Assembly: GCA_002729695.1 (NCBI GenBank)
Contig: PBYQ01000002.1
Span: 41,170 to 105,169, forward strand
Direction: 5' to 3'
Source of the DNA: Citromicrobium sp.
GTDB taxonomy: Bacteria > Pseudomonadota > Alphaproteobacteria > Sphingomonadales > Sphingomonadaceae
DNA: 64,000 nucleotides
The position numbers and the translations under genes were made by a program. The notes beneath the pieces are model-generated. The model ran no database searches. It was not told where the DNA came from and saw nothing but the letters and a program-made list of their open reading frames with translations. Of this stretch, positions 18,867 through 27,230 are shown piece after piece. Numbering within the stretch: the stretch's first letter is position 1; each line of letters starts with the position of its first letter.

Positions 18867-19823
18867 ATGCTCGACCAAGATTCGACAGCAGACCTGCCCG
18901 CCGACCTGAACGGACTGGCGGGCCATTTCCGCCCGAACACTTTCGGCAATGTCGCCGCCTTCCCGCCCGTCGCGCCTTCCGTGCCCGAGCCGGAGGACGG
19001 CAAGCGCCGCCGCTATCGCACGATCTGGATCAGCGATGTGCATCTTGGCACCAAGGGCTGCAATGCGGAGATGCTGATCGGCTTTCTCGACAGCACCGAT
19101 TCGGAAACGATGTACCTGGTGGGCGACATCATCGACGGCTGGCGGCTGAAGAAGAAGTTCTACTGGCCCGCCGCGCACAACGACATCGTATGGCGCATCC
19201 TCAAGCGCGCCAAGCGCGGCACGCGAATCGTCTACATCCCCGGCAACCACGACGAGGTGGTGCGCCCCTTCAGCGGCATGAATTTCGGCGATGTCGAAAT
19301 TCGCCGCGCGGCCTTCCACGATACGGCCGACGGCCGCCGCCTGATGGTACTGCACGGCGACGAATTCGATACGATCATGCTTACCCACAGGTGGCTCGCC
19401 TTCGTCGGCGACACCGCCTATCACCTGACGATGGCCTTGAACGGGTGGGTCAATTCCGCTCGAAAGGCTTTGGGAATGCCCTACTGGTCGCTGTCGAAGG
19501 CGGCCAAGAACAAGGTGAAGAATGCGGTCGAGTTCATCTCGAAATACGAGGAAGTCGTTGCCCGCGCCGCTGGTGAGCGCGGCGTCGATGGCGTGGTGTG
19601 CGGCCACATCCATACCGCCGAGCATCGCATGTTCACGCATAACGGGCGAGACATCGAATACTGGAATGATGGCGACTGGGTCGAAGGCTGCAACGCGCTG
19701 GTCGAGCATTTCGACGGGCGGATGGAAATCCTCCACTGGCCGGACGAGATCGCACGGCGCACTTCCCCCGACGTTCCGCAGCAACAGGCCGACGACGAAA
19801 GCAGCGCGCGCGCGGTCGCCTGA
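18867..19823 (+). CDS. plcP: calcineurin-like metallophosphoesterase, probable phospholipase C PlcP
   Basis: A 318-residue dimetal phosphoesterase. Motifs: SDVHLG (Asp57, His59), GDIID (Asp87), GNHDE (Asn127, His128), VLHGDEF (His163) and GHIHTAEHR near the C terminal third. Such proteins are often labelled UDP-2,3-diacylglucosamine hydrolase. The length, the GWRLKKKFYWPAAHND segment and above all the next gene and the Pho box point to PlcP, which in rhizobia and marine alphaproteobacteria strips phosphate headgroups from phospholipids to give diacylglycerol. The first 45 residues are not conserved, so a later start is possible. The stop overlaps the next ATG by one base. Confidence 0.78.
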   Translation: MLDQDSTADLPADLNGLAGHFRPNTFGNVAAFPPVAPSVPEPEDGKRRRYRTIWISDVHLGTKGCNAEMLIGFLDSTDSETMYLVGDIIDGWRLKKKFYWPAAHNDIVWRILKRAKRGTRIVYIPGNHDEVVRPFSGMNFGDVEIRRAAFHDTADGRRLMVLHGDEFDTIMLTHRWLAFVGDTAYHLTMALNGWVNSARKALGMPYWSLSKAAKNKVKNAVEFISKYEEVVARAAGERGVDGVVCGHIHTAEHRMFTHNGRDIEYWNDGDWVEGCNALVEHFDGRMEILHWPDEIARRTSPDVPQQQADDESSARAVA

Positions 19824-20896
19824 TGCTGCTGCAGGAAGCTGGCGGGCTAGCTGACTTGGTCGGGGCCCCTCCAAAATCGATCGCGATCGTCAGCGACGCA
19901 TGGCATCCGCAGATGAACGGAGTGGTCCGCACGCTGACCACTACCTGCGATATCCTGCGCAAGAACGGTCTGCAGGTCGATGTGATCACGCCCGATCAGT
20001 ACCCTTCGGTGCCGTGCCCCACCTATCCCGAAATCCGCCTCGCGCTGACCATGCCCGGCACCGTGGGGCGGCGGCTGGCGAAATTGCAGCCCGATGCGGT
20101 GCATATCGCCACCGAAGGGCCGCTGGGTCTGTCGGCAAGGCGGTATTGCATGACCAAGGCGGTGCCGTTCACCACCGCCTATCACACCCAGTTTCCCGAT
20201 TACGTATCGCGCCGTACCTACCTGCCGCCGGACGCCTTCTGGCCCTATATACGCTGGTTCCATCGTCCCGCGCAGCGCGTGATGGTGGCAACCGAGAGCA
20301 TCCGTGAGGAATTGCGCGCGCAGGGCCTCACCCGGCTGCACCACTGGGGGCGCGGGGTCGATCTGGAGCTCTTCCATCCCGATGCAGGCGCTTGCGCCGA
20401 TTACGAAGGCTTGCGCCGACCGATCCAGCTCTATGTCGGGCGCGTCGCGGTGGAGAAGAACCTCGAGGCTTTTCTCAAGACAAGCCAGCCGGGCACCAAG
20501 GTGATCGTCGGCGATGGCCCGGCGCGCAGCGATCTGGAAGCGCGCTATCCCGACGCGGTGTTTCTCGGCAAGCGGGGCGGAGAGGATCTGGCGCGCTGCT
20601 ACGCCGATGCGGACGTGTTCGTGTTCCCGAGCAAGACCGACACGTTCGGCCTGGTCATGATCGAGGCGCTGGCCTGCGGCACCCCGGTGGCCGCGTATCC
20701 CGTGCCCGGCCCGCGCGACATCCTGACCGACGAGGTCGGCGCGATGAGCGAAAACCTGGACGAGGCGATTGCCGCTGCACTCTCGCGCGATTCGCAGGCC
20801 TGCGCCGAATTCGGCAAGGCGTTCAGCTGGGAAGCGGCGACCGCGCAGTTCCTCGCCGGGCTGGAGGAGTTCGATGGCGAGTGCCTGACCCCCTGA
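19823..20896 (+). CDS. GT4 glycosyltransferase, probable diacylglycerol glycosyltransferase (Agt)
   Basis: A 357-residue GT-B enzyme. It has the N-terminal loop NGVVRTL and the C-terminal nucleotide-sugar site SKTDTFGLVMIEALACGTP (E-x7-E type). Its ATG shares one base with the plcP stop (TGATG), so the two are coupled. In marine alphaproteobacteria a glycosyltransferase gene next to plcP makes monoglycosyl or glucuronosyl diacylglycerol to replace phospholipids when phosphate is short; I infer that role from context. The sugar donor is not readable from the sequence. A good terminator follows at 20986. Confidence 0.75.
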   Translation: MLLQEAGGLADLVGAPPKSIAIVSDAWHPQMNGVVRTLTTTCDILRKNGLQVDVITPDQYPSVPCPTYPEIRLALTMPGTVGRRLAKLQPDAVHIATEGPLGLSARRYCMTKAVPFTTAYHTQFPDYVSRRTYLPPDAFWPYIRWFHRPAQRVMVATESIREELRAQGLTRLHHWGRGVDLELFHPDAGACADYEGLRRPIQLYVGRVAVEKNLEAFLKTSQPGTKVIVGDGPARSDLEARYPDAVFLGKRGGEDLARCYADADVFVFPSKTDTFGLVMIEALACGTPVAAYPVPGPRDILTDEVGAMSENLDEAIAAALSRDSQACAEFGKAFSWEAATAQFLAGLEEFDGECLTP

Positions 20897-20985
20897 CGGC
20901 AGACCCGATCGTCTGGCCAGGAATATCGCCAGAGTGCCAATCACCTTGCCGTCAGGCCCGCCATCACCTAAGTGATAAGGGAAGC

Positions 20986-21017
20986 GGCCGCTCCGAAAGG
21001 GGCGGCCCTTGTCTTTT
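20986..21017 (+). terminator. rho-independent terminator of the plcP-agt operon
   Basis: Stem GGCCGCTCC (20986-20994) with GGGGCGGCC (20999-21007), one G-T pair, closed by a GAAA tetraloop and followed by CTTGTCTTTT. It lies 90 bases after the glycosyltransferase stop and before trcR. Confidence 0.78.
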
Positions 21018-21063
21018 CCGGCCCTCGCCATGATGCGGGGCGCACACTTTCAGGATGACCACA

Positions 21064-21807
21064 ATGGCCGACCAACCGACCCCGTTGATGCCCCACGCGA
21101 CCGCCACCTGGCTGGTCGACAACACCGGGCTCAGCTTCGAGCAGATCGCCGAGTTCTGCGGGCTCCATATCCTCGAAGTGCAGGCCATGGCCGACGATCT
21201 GGCGGGCAGCAAGTATACCGGGCGCGATCCGGTCTATGCCGGCGAGCTGACGCAGGAAGAAATCGAGCGCGGCCAGGCCGACAGTTCCTACAGCCTCAAG
21301 ATGCAGAAGGCTCCGGCCGACGTCACCCGCACCAAGGGCCCGCGCTATACGCCTGTTTCCAAGCGGCAGGACAAGCCCGACGGGATTGCGTGGATCCTGC
21401 GCAACCACCCCGAAGTGACCGACGCGCAGATCTCCAAGCTGATCGGTACGACCCGCAACACGATCGGCGCGGTGCGCGATCGCAGCCACTGGAACATCCA
21501 GAACATCCAGCCGAAGGACCCGGTGACGCTGGGCCTGTGCTCGCAGCGCGAGCTCGACGCGGTGGTCAAGGCCGCGGCCAAGAAGGCCGGTCTGGAAAAC
21601 GCCGCCGCCGATCCTGCCGTCGAGGCGAGCGACAAGGCCAAGCTGATCGAGGAACTGCGGCGCGAACGCGACGACAACGAAAAGGCCGCTGCCGAAGCTG
21701 CGCAGGAAGCCGAGGCCGCTGCATGGCTCGAAGCCAAGCGCGCGAGCGAGGAAGAGCAGCTGAGTGGGGCGCCGGTCGACACCGGCCCCGCCTCCGACGA
21801 AGAATAA
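21064..21807 (+). CDS. trcR: cell cycle transcriptional regulator TrcR (DUF1013)
   Basis: A 247-residue alphaproteobacterial regulator. The N-terminal helix-turn-helix-like block PLMPHATATWLVDNTGLSFE and the middle block GIAWILRNHPEVTDAQISKL with GTTRNTIGAVRDR are the DUF1013 hallmarks. The C-terminal third is Ala/Glu rich and probably helical. In Rhizobiales and Caulobacterales it associates with transcription of cell-cycle genes. I prefer the ATG at 21064, with AGGA 9 bases upstream, over the one at 21055, which lacks a ribosome site. Monocistronic between a terminator and the acyl-CoA ligase gene. Confidence 0.9.
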   Translation: MADQPTPLMPHATATWLVDNTGLSFEQIAEFCGLHILEVQAMADDLAGSKYTGRDPVYAGELTQEEIERGQADSSYSLKMQKAPADVTRTKGPRYTPVSKRQDKPDGIAWILRNHPEVTDAQISKLIGTTRNTIGAVRDRSHWNIQNIQPKDPVTLGLCSQRELDAVVKAAAKKAGLENAAADPAVEASDKAKLIEELRRERDDNEKAAAEAAQEAEAAAWLEAKRASEEEQLSGAPVDTGPASDEE

Positions 21808-21889
21808 GCACCCCGCGAAGAACGGGAATCTTGCACGCCTCGCCCAGCAAACACTTGCGGGCGGGGCCGCACCCCTGCATCAGGCTTAC

Positions 21890-23572
21890 ATGGATGTAAG
21901 CAAGCTCCCCTATCACCACCCCAGTCCCTGGGACACAGAGATCGAATCGACCACCATGCCTGCCCTGTTCGGGCGCGCGGTCGATGCGCATCCGCAGCGG
22001 ACGCTGATCGAATTTCTCGGCCGCAAGCTGAGCTACCAGGCGATGCACGCCGAGGCGCGACGCTTCGCTGCGGGCCTGCAGGAACGCGGCATCGGGCGCG
22101 GCGACCGCGTCGGGCTGTTCCTGCCCAATGTGCCGATCTACCTGTCCGCCTATTACGGGGCGATGATGGCCGGGGCGACCGTCGTCAATTTCTCGCCCCT
22201 CTATTCGGTCGAGGAACTGGCGCATCAGGTCGAGGATTCGGGTACCCGCCTGCTGGTGACGGTCGATGCGAAGCAGCTGTTCGACACGGCTGCCGCCGTG
22301 CTCGATCAGTCCTCGCTCCAGACGCTCGTGGTCGGCAAGCTGGCCAGCATGTTGCCGACCCTCAAGGGGATCGGCCTCATGCTGTTCCGCCGCGACGCGG
22401 TGGCGCGTCCGGCCTATGGTTCCAACGACGGCAAGGCGATCGTCGACTGGAAAGAACTGTTGCCGCACAGCGAACCGCGCGCACTCGACATTGCGCCCGA
22501 GGAGATCGCGCTGCTCCAGTATACCGGCGGCACCACGGGCCGCCCCAAGGGTGCGATGCTCAGCCACGCAAACCTCGCCGCGAACGCGCAGCAGGTCAAC
22601 GCGATCGACCCGTTCGACCGCAAGGACCCCGACGTGATCATGGGCGCGCTGCCGCTGTTCCATGTCTTTGCCAACACCTGTGTGCTCAACCGCAGCGTCG
22701 TGCGCGGTGCGACCATCGCGATGGTCCCGCGCTTCGAGGCGGGCGACGTGCTGGCGACGCTCAAGCGTGCGCGCGTCACCGGCTTTCCGGGTGTGCCGAC
22801 CATGTTTCAGGCGCTCCTGGATCATCCGAAGGTCGGCCAGACCGACTTTTCGAACCTGAAAATCTGCATCTCGGGCGGCGCGCCGCTCTCCAACACGTTG
22901 CGAGAGAAGTGGGAGAAGGTATCGGGCGTTCGGCTGGTCGAAGGCTACGGCCTGACTGAGAGTTCGGGCGTGGTCTCCGCCAATCCCTACGTCGCGATGC
23001 GCAAGCACGGCACGATCGGGCAGGTGCTGGCGCAAACCCGCCTGCTGCTGCTCGACAAGGAAGATCCGACCAAGCTCGCCCCAGAGGGTGAGCCGGGCGA
23101 ACTGGCGATCAACGGCCCGCAGGTTATGCAGGGCTACTGGAACCTGCCCGATGCCGATGCCGAGGTGTTTATCGAACATCAGGGCCGCAAATGGCTGCGC
23201 ACCGGCGACGTCGCCCAGATCGACGCGGATGGGTTCGTGGAGATCGTTGATCGGATCAAGGACATGATCGCGGTCGGCGGCTTCAAGGTCTTCCCCAGCC
23301 AGGTGGAAGACGTGCTGCAGGAAAATCCGGCAATCCGCGACGTGCTGGTGATCGGCGTGCCCGACGATTATCATGGCGAAGTGCCGCGCGCCTATGCGAC
23401 CTTGCAGCCCGATGTCCGCGCGCCAAGCGCGGAGGCTTTGCGCGACTGGCTCAATTCCCGCGTCGGCAAGCATGAGCGGGTCGATGAAGTGGTGATCCGC
23501 CAGAAACTGCCGGTCACGCTGGTCGGCAAGCTCGATCGCAAGGCGCTGCGGCAGGAAGTCCTGGGCGACTGA
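21890..23572 (+). CDS. long-chain fatty acid--CoA ligase / acyl-CoA synthetase
   Basis: A 560-residue ANL-superfamily enzyme that activates a carboxylic acid with ATP and joins it to CoA. The P-loop YTGGTTGRPKGA is at 211-222, followed by VEGYGLTESSG (A5), WLRTGDVAQID (A7) and the C-terminal lysine in LVGKLDRKAL (A10). The layout matches FadD-type long-chain ligases. The ATG at 21890 begins MDVSKLPYHHPSPWD; the frame stays open upstream over the end of trcR but without conserved sequence. The exact chain length preference is unknown. Confidence 0.88.
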   Translation: MDVSKLPYHHPSPWDTEIESTTMPALFGRAVDAHPQRTLIEFLGRKLSYQAMHAEARRFAAGLQERGIGRGDRVGLFLPNVPIYLSAYYGAMMAGATVVNFSPLYSVEELAHQVEDSGTRLLVTVDAKQLFDTAAAVLDQSSLQTLVVGKLASMLPTLKGIGLMLFRRDAVARPAYGSNDGKAIVDWKELLPHSEPRALDIAPEEIALLQYTGGTTGRPKGAMLSHANLAANAQQVNAIDPFDRKDPDVIMGALPLFHVFANTCVLNRSVVRGATIAMVPRFEAGDVLATLKRARVTGFPGVPTMFQALLDHPKVGQTDFSNLKICISGGAPLSNTLREKWEKVSGVRLVEGYGLTESSGVVSANPYVAMRKHGTIGQVLAQTRLLLLDKEDPTKLAPEGEPGELAINGPQVMQGYWNLPDADAEVFIEHQGRKWLRTGDVAQIDADGFVEIVDRIKDMIAVGGFKVFPSQVEDVLQENPAIRDVLVIGVPDDYHGEVPRAYATLQPDVRAPSAEALRDWLNSRVGKHERVDEVVIRQKLPVTLVGKLDRKALRQEVLGD

Positions 23573-23589
23573 CCGGTCCCGAATGCACT

Positions 23590-23626
23590 GCGGGAGCGAC
23601 GCCGCGATCCAACGGCGCGCTCCCGC
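23590..23626. terminator. bidirectional hairpin between convergent genes
   Basis: GCGGGAGCG (23590-23598) pairs perfectly with CGCTCCCGC (23618-23626), and CGCCG (23600-23604) with CGGCG (23613-23617) inside it. It sits between the convergent acyl-CoA ligase and bactofilin genes. T-runs are short on both sides, so termination strength is uncertain. Confidence 0.6.
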
Positions 23627-23651
23627 TTCCCTCCCGACCGTGGCCGGTAAC

Positions 23652-24239
23652 TCAGTAGTAGTTCGAGGTATTGCTCGCGCTGGCGCTCGCGCGGTCCGTG
23701 TCGCTGTCGTTGTCCGAAGAGAACGGCGAAATGCCGAGATCCGCGGTAGTCGACGAAGAGGTCGCGCTGCCGGTGGTTGAGGAAGACGCAGTATTGCTGG
23801 ATGCGCTCGCCTTGGGCGGGGCGGCGTCGCGCGGTGCGAAACGGCCCTGCACCGCGGCGCCCTGTTCCACGGTGAGCGCTTCGTAATGCACATCGCCGTT
23901 GATCGTCGCGCTGCGCAGGATCACCAGCTCGCGTGCATGGATCGAACCATCGACACGACCGGCCAGCCGGGCGGTCTCGGCGGTTACTTCGCCCGTGATC
24001 TGGCTGCCGTCGCCCTGCACCAGCGAAGCGCAGTCGATGTCGCCTTCGACCGTACCGTCGATATGCAGTTCGGTGGTTGCGCTGATGTTTCCGGTGATGG
24101 TGACGTCCGCACCCAGCACCGAGAAGCTGCCCGAGGAGGAACCGCCCTTAGCCACGGGACTTGCCTTCGGCGCTGCGGGCCGCGCCGGCGCGCTGGGCGG
24201 CGGCGGCGGTGGGGTTTCTGCGTGCTTTTTTGAGAACAT
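23652..24239 (-). CDS. bacA: bactofilin, polymer-forming cytoskeletal protein
   Basis: A 195-residue bactofilin. A proline-rich N terminus (AETPPPPPPSAPARPAAPKA) precedes the beta-helix DUF583 core at about 38-135 (SVLGADVTITGNISATTELH, then DGTVEGDI). A long Ser/Thr/Asp/Asn-rich tail of about 60 residues ends in NYY. Bactofilins polymerise without nucleotides at the inner membrane and position cell-wall enzymes. Its ATG lies 92 bases inside the preceding M23 gene, a long out-of-frame overlap implying coupled translation. That partner is the likely client. Confidence 0.92.
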   Translation of the reverse strand: MFSKKHAETPPPPPPSAPARPAAPKASPVAKGGSSSGSFSVLGADVTITGNISATTELHIDGTVEGDIDCASLVQGDGSQITGEVTAETARLAGRVDGSIHARELVILRSATINGDVHYEALTVEQGAAVQGRFAPRDAAPPKASASSNTASSSTTGSATSSSTTADLGISPFSSDNDSDTDRASASASNTSNYY

Positions 24240-25347
24240 CAGGGGCTAACTCCAAGAATGTGCGCGGATTGACTGCTGTGCCGTTCACTCGAACCTCGAA
24301 ATGCAGGTGCGGGCCGGTCGATCGACCCGTGCTGCCAATAGCGCCGATAACCGTGCCTGCTTCAACCCGGTCACCCACCTTCGCCTCAAAACGCGACATG
24401 TGGCCGTAGCGGGTTAACAGCCCCTGCCCGTGGCTGATTTCAACCGCGTTACCATAGCCGCCCTTTTGCCCGACGAAGGTCACCGTTCCGCGCGCGGCGG
24501 CGTAGATCGGCGCGCCGCGCGGGCCCGGGAAATCGAGCCCGCGGTGCATGGCAGCGCGTCCGGTAAACGGATCGCGGCGATAACCGAAAGAGGAGTTTGC
24601 CGCGGGCGTATCGGTCGGGCGAAGCTGCGGCACGCCTTCGAGCGTCTCTTCCAGCGTGGCCATCCGCGCGAGGCTGAGGCCGAGCCGCTCGAAGCGCGGA
24701 TCGATTTCGTCGCCTTCGCCGAAGACGGCTTCGAACGGCCCGCCGCGCGCCGACTTTTCGGCGGTGGCGAGGATCTGCTTGGGGTCGAGCCCGAGCTCGT
24801 TGAGCGCCCACATCGCCTGTTTCGAACGGTTGTCCGCATAGCGGGTCAGTCCTTCGACGAAGACCAGCTGGCGCGCCTCGATCTTCGCCAGTGCGGCCGC
24901 TTCGGGCACGGCCATGGAGACTTTCTCGACCATGTCGGCGGTCTCGTCCGAGCTATCGGTAACCGTGCTTTCCTGGATCGCGTCGGCGGGAACCACCTTC
25001 ATCATTTCCTCGATGAAGTCCTGCCGCTTCTCAAGATCCTGCGTCACTTCGCCCAGATTGGCGCGATAGGCGTTGAGGCGTTCTTCCGACGTGGCGACAT
25101 CGGCTTCGCGTTCGAGCAGCGAAACGCGCTCCACGCTCGATCGCCATTGCAGGAAGCTCATCGTCCCCATGCCGGCGATCACCGCCAGTGCGACGATCAG
25201 CGTCAGTGCGACCGCCGTCTTCTGGAGCCGCGAACTGATCTTGATGAAACGAACCTGGCCGTGCGAACGCATGAAAAACTCACGCTCGGGAAACCAAAGT
25301 TCCATGCGCTGCGCCCACGTGACGCGCTGTTCCGTGTGATGTGTCAA
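24148..25347 (-). CDS. M23 peptidase coupled to bactofilin (LmdC/BacA-operon type)
   Basis: Membrane-anchored peptidoglycan endopeptidase of about 399 residues. A short cytoplasmic part is followed by one membrane helix (KTAVALTLIVALAVIAGMGT) and a coiled coil in the periplasm (ERVSLLEREADVATSEERLN). The C-terminal M23 domain has intact zinc motifs HRGLD and HLHFE. I chose the TTG at 25347 because AGGGG lies a few bases upstream; the ATG at 25305 (MELWFPEREFF) is the alternative. The 3' end overlaps the bactofilin gene by 92 bases. In other alphaproteobacteria such M23/bactofilin pairs shape stalks or cell curvature. Confidence 0.87.
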   Translation of the reverse strand: MTHHTEQRVTWAQRMELWFPEREFFMRSHGQVRFIKISSRLQKTAVALTLIVALAVIAGMGTMSFLQWRSSVERVSLLEREADVATSEERLNAYRANLGEVTQDLEKRQDFIEEMMKVVPADAIQESTVTDSSDETADMVEKVSMAVPEAAALAKIEARQLVFVEGLTRYADNRSKQAMWALNELGLDPKQILATAEKSARGGPFEAVFGEGDEIDPRFERLGLSLARMATLEETLEGVPQLRPTDTPAANSSFGYRRDPFTGRAAMHRGLDFPGPRGAPIYAAARGTVTFVGQKGGYGNAVEISHGQGLLTRYGHMSRFEAKVGDRVEAGTVIGAIGSTGRSTGPHLHFEVRVNGTAVNPRTFLELAPDVLKKARRNPTAAAAQRAGAARSAEGKSRG

Positions 25348-25460
25348 TGCAACCCCTAACCGTATGTCCGGTCCCTGTTGGGGGGCTAGCAAGCGGGCCG
25401 GGAGCGGTCGAATCACCCGGCCGCCCGACAGGATGAGTCGAAGTGTGGCTACGATGAACT

Positions 25461-26285
25461 GTGAAAAATTCTGTCATTAACCTTAATTTTCGGGAACCGG
25501 ACCCAATCCCGAGTGTTTCGGCTCGCTTGACCGATTCGCTCCGGCCTCCTCCCTCGCAATCGCGATTCCCCCCTTTTCAGGGCGCGTCGTCACGGCCCCG
25601 GCGCGCCCGGCCGCGAGTCGGATTGCTGGGCGGAAGTTTCAATCCTGCGCACGGCGGGCACCGGCGTATCTCGCTGTTCGCCATGCGCGCGCTGGGCCTC
25701 GACGAGGTCTGGTGGCTGGTTTCGCCCGGCAACCCATTAAAATCTGCAAAGGGTATGGCGCCGCTCGATGCGCGCTATCGCTCGGCCGTCGAGCAGGCGC
25801 GCCGGGCACCGATCCGGGTCACGGCGATCGAGAGGGAGCTGGGCACGCGCTATACGTGCGATACGATCGCGGCGTTGCAGGCGCGCTATCCGAAGCGGGA
25901 TTTCGTGTGGCTGATGGGCTCCGATAATCTCGCGACATTTCACAAGTGGCGCCAATGGCGGAGGATCGCGTCGAGCGTACCGATTGCGGTAATCGCCAGA
26001 CCGGGGTATGAGATGGCAACCGTCGCAAGCCCCGCGGCGGCATTGCTGCGGCGCTTCACGATGGACGCGGCGCGGTTCAGGAACATCCGGTTCCGCAACA
26101 GGGGCGAATGGAGCGCACCTATTCTGGTGACACTGCGTTTTGATCCCGATGCCCGGTCTGCCACCGCGATCCGCGCTGGCGAGCCCAACTGGGCATCGCG
26201 CTATGGCGACGCTCCGATCCGCGACCAGGTAACCCATCGACCTATTACGCGTACCGGCACGCAGCCGGAGCCGGGGAGCGCATGA
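25461..26285 (+). CDS. nadD: nicotinate-nucleotide adenylyltransferase
   Basis: Adenylates nicotinate mononucleotide in NAD synthesis. The nucleotide motif GGSFNPAHGGH and WWLVSPGNPLK, VWLMGSDNL are clear, and SATAIR near the C terminus replaces the usual ISSTxIR. With the GTG at 25461 the catalytic motif starts only at residue 57, whereas most NadD proteins begin right at it. The first 50 residues are unconserved and start in AT-rich promoter-like sequence, so translation may begin later, for example at the TTG at 25527. No good ribosome site supports any of them. First gene of the nadD-rsfS-rlmH block. Confidence 0.88.
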   Translation: MKNSVINLNFREPDPIPSVSARLTDSLRPPPSQSRFPPFQGASSRPRRARPRVGLLGGSFNPAHGGHRRISLFAMRALGLDEVWWLVSPGNPLKSAKGMAPLDARYRSAVEQARRAPIRVTAIERELGTRYTCDTIAALQARYPKRDFVWLMGSDNLATFHKWRQWRRIASSVPIAVIARPGYEMATVASPAAALLRRFTMDAARFRNIRFRNRGEWSAPILVTLRFDPDARSATAIRAGEPNWASRYGDAPIRDQVTHRPITRTGTQPEPGSA

Positions 26286-26321
26286 CTCGCATATGCTCCC
26301 GGCCATTCCCATATCCTTGGA

Positions 26322-26768
26322 ATGACAGGAGTATCGACCCCGCCCATGACACACGCGCACGCCGACACAGCGCCCGCCAGGGCCGCCAAGAAAGCGCCCG
26401 CCTTGACCGGTGATCGCTCCGATGCGCTGCACGCGCTGGTGATGCAGCATCTGGACGACGATCAAGCGCAGGACATCGTGAGCATCGATCTCGAAGGCAA
26501 ATCGAGCATCGCCGATCACATGGTTGTCGCGTCGGGTCGTTCGACCCGTCAGGTTGCCTCGATCGCGCAGAAACTGGCGGAAAAGATGAAGCAGGATGGG
26601 TACGGCCCGATCCGTCTCGAAGGCCTGCCCGCTGCCGACTGGGTCGTGATCGACGCTGGCGACGTGGTCGTCCACCTGTTCCGCCCCGAGGTGCGCAGCT
26701 TCTACAACATCGAACGCATGTGGTCCTTCGGCGACGACGAGAAGTTGGCCGCGGGGGGCAACGCCTAG
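26322..26768 (+). CDS. rsfS: ribosomal silencing factor RsfS
   Basis: Binds ribosomal protein uL14 and blocks subunit joining when nutrients are short. The 148 residues contain the family core HALVMQHLDDDQAQDIVSID, DHMVVASGRSTRQV and GDVVVHLFRPEVRSFYNIER. Two ATGs are possible, 26322 and 26346; an AGGAG lies at 26327-26331, between them, and gives a long spacing to the second. The N-terminal 30 residues are Ala/Lys rich and not conserved. It sits between nadD and rlmH, the usual order. Confidence 0.93.
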   Translation: MTGVSTPPMTHAHADTAPARAAKKAPALTGDRSDALHALVMQHLDDDQAQDIVSIDLEGKSSIADHMVVASGRSTRQVASIAQKLAEKMKQDGYGPIRLEGLPAADWVVIDAGDVVVHLFRPEVRSFYNIERMWSFGDDEKLAAGGNA

Positions 26769-26801
26769 CTTTTTCGCCAGGCTGTGCCCGCCCGCTGACC
26801 A

Positions 26802-27224
26802 GTGCTGCTCCACATCATTGCGCGCGGCAAGATCGGCCGATCGCCCGAGGCCGAGCTGGTGAACCGCTACTTCACGCGGATCGCGTGGGATACCAAGCTG
26901 ACCGAACTGCCCGAGACCGGGGGCCGCATTCCGCCCCCGAAAGAGCCCGTTCGCACCGTCGCGCTCGATGAAAAGGGTCGCGATCTCCCGTCGGAGAAAC
27001 TGGCGACAATCCTCGGCGAATGGCGCGACGGGGGCATCCGCGAAACGCGCTTCCTGATCGGCGCCGCCGACGGCCATTCCGAGGAACAGCGTGCCGAAGC
27101 CGACCTGCTGCTCGCCTTCGGGAGCGCCACCTGGCCGCATCTGCTGGCGCGCGCGATGCTCGCCGAACAGCTCTATCGCGCAACGAGCATTCTTGCAGGC
27201 CATCCCTATCATCGGGCAGGATAG
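26802..27224 (+). CDS. rlmH: 23S rRNA pseudouridine1915 N3-methyltransferase
   Basis: SPOUT-fold methyltransferase acting on helix 69 of 23S rRNA in assembled ribosomes. The 140-residue protein has the knot region FLIGAADGHSEEQR (usually IGGxxG) and the conserved end LAEQLYRATSILAGHPYHR. The start is a GTG at 26802, right where homologues begin (LLHIIARGKIG). It follows rsfS by 33 bases and precedes envC by 6. Confidence 0.94.
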   Translation: MLLHIIARGKIGRSPEAELVNRYFTRIAWDTKLTELPETGGRIPPPKEPVRTVALDEKGRDLPSEKLATILGEWRDGGIRETRFLIGAADGHSEEQRAEADLLLAFGSATWPHLLARAMLAEQLYRATSILAGHPYHRAG

Positions 27225-27230
27225 GCTTCG

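Noticed and set aside
18867..19823. UDP-2,3-diacylglucosamine diphosphatase LpxH
   Set aside because: Motifs are shared, but the protein is longer, paired with a glycosyltransferase and preceded by a Pho box, which fits PlcP better. Alphaproteobacteria generally use LpxI.
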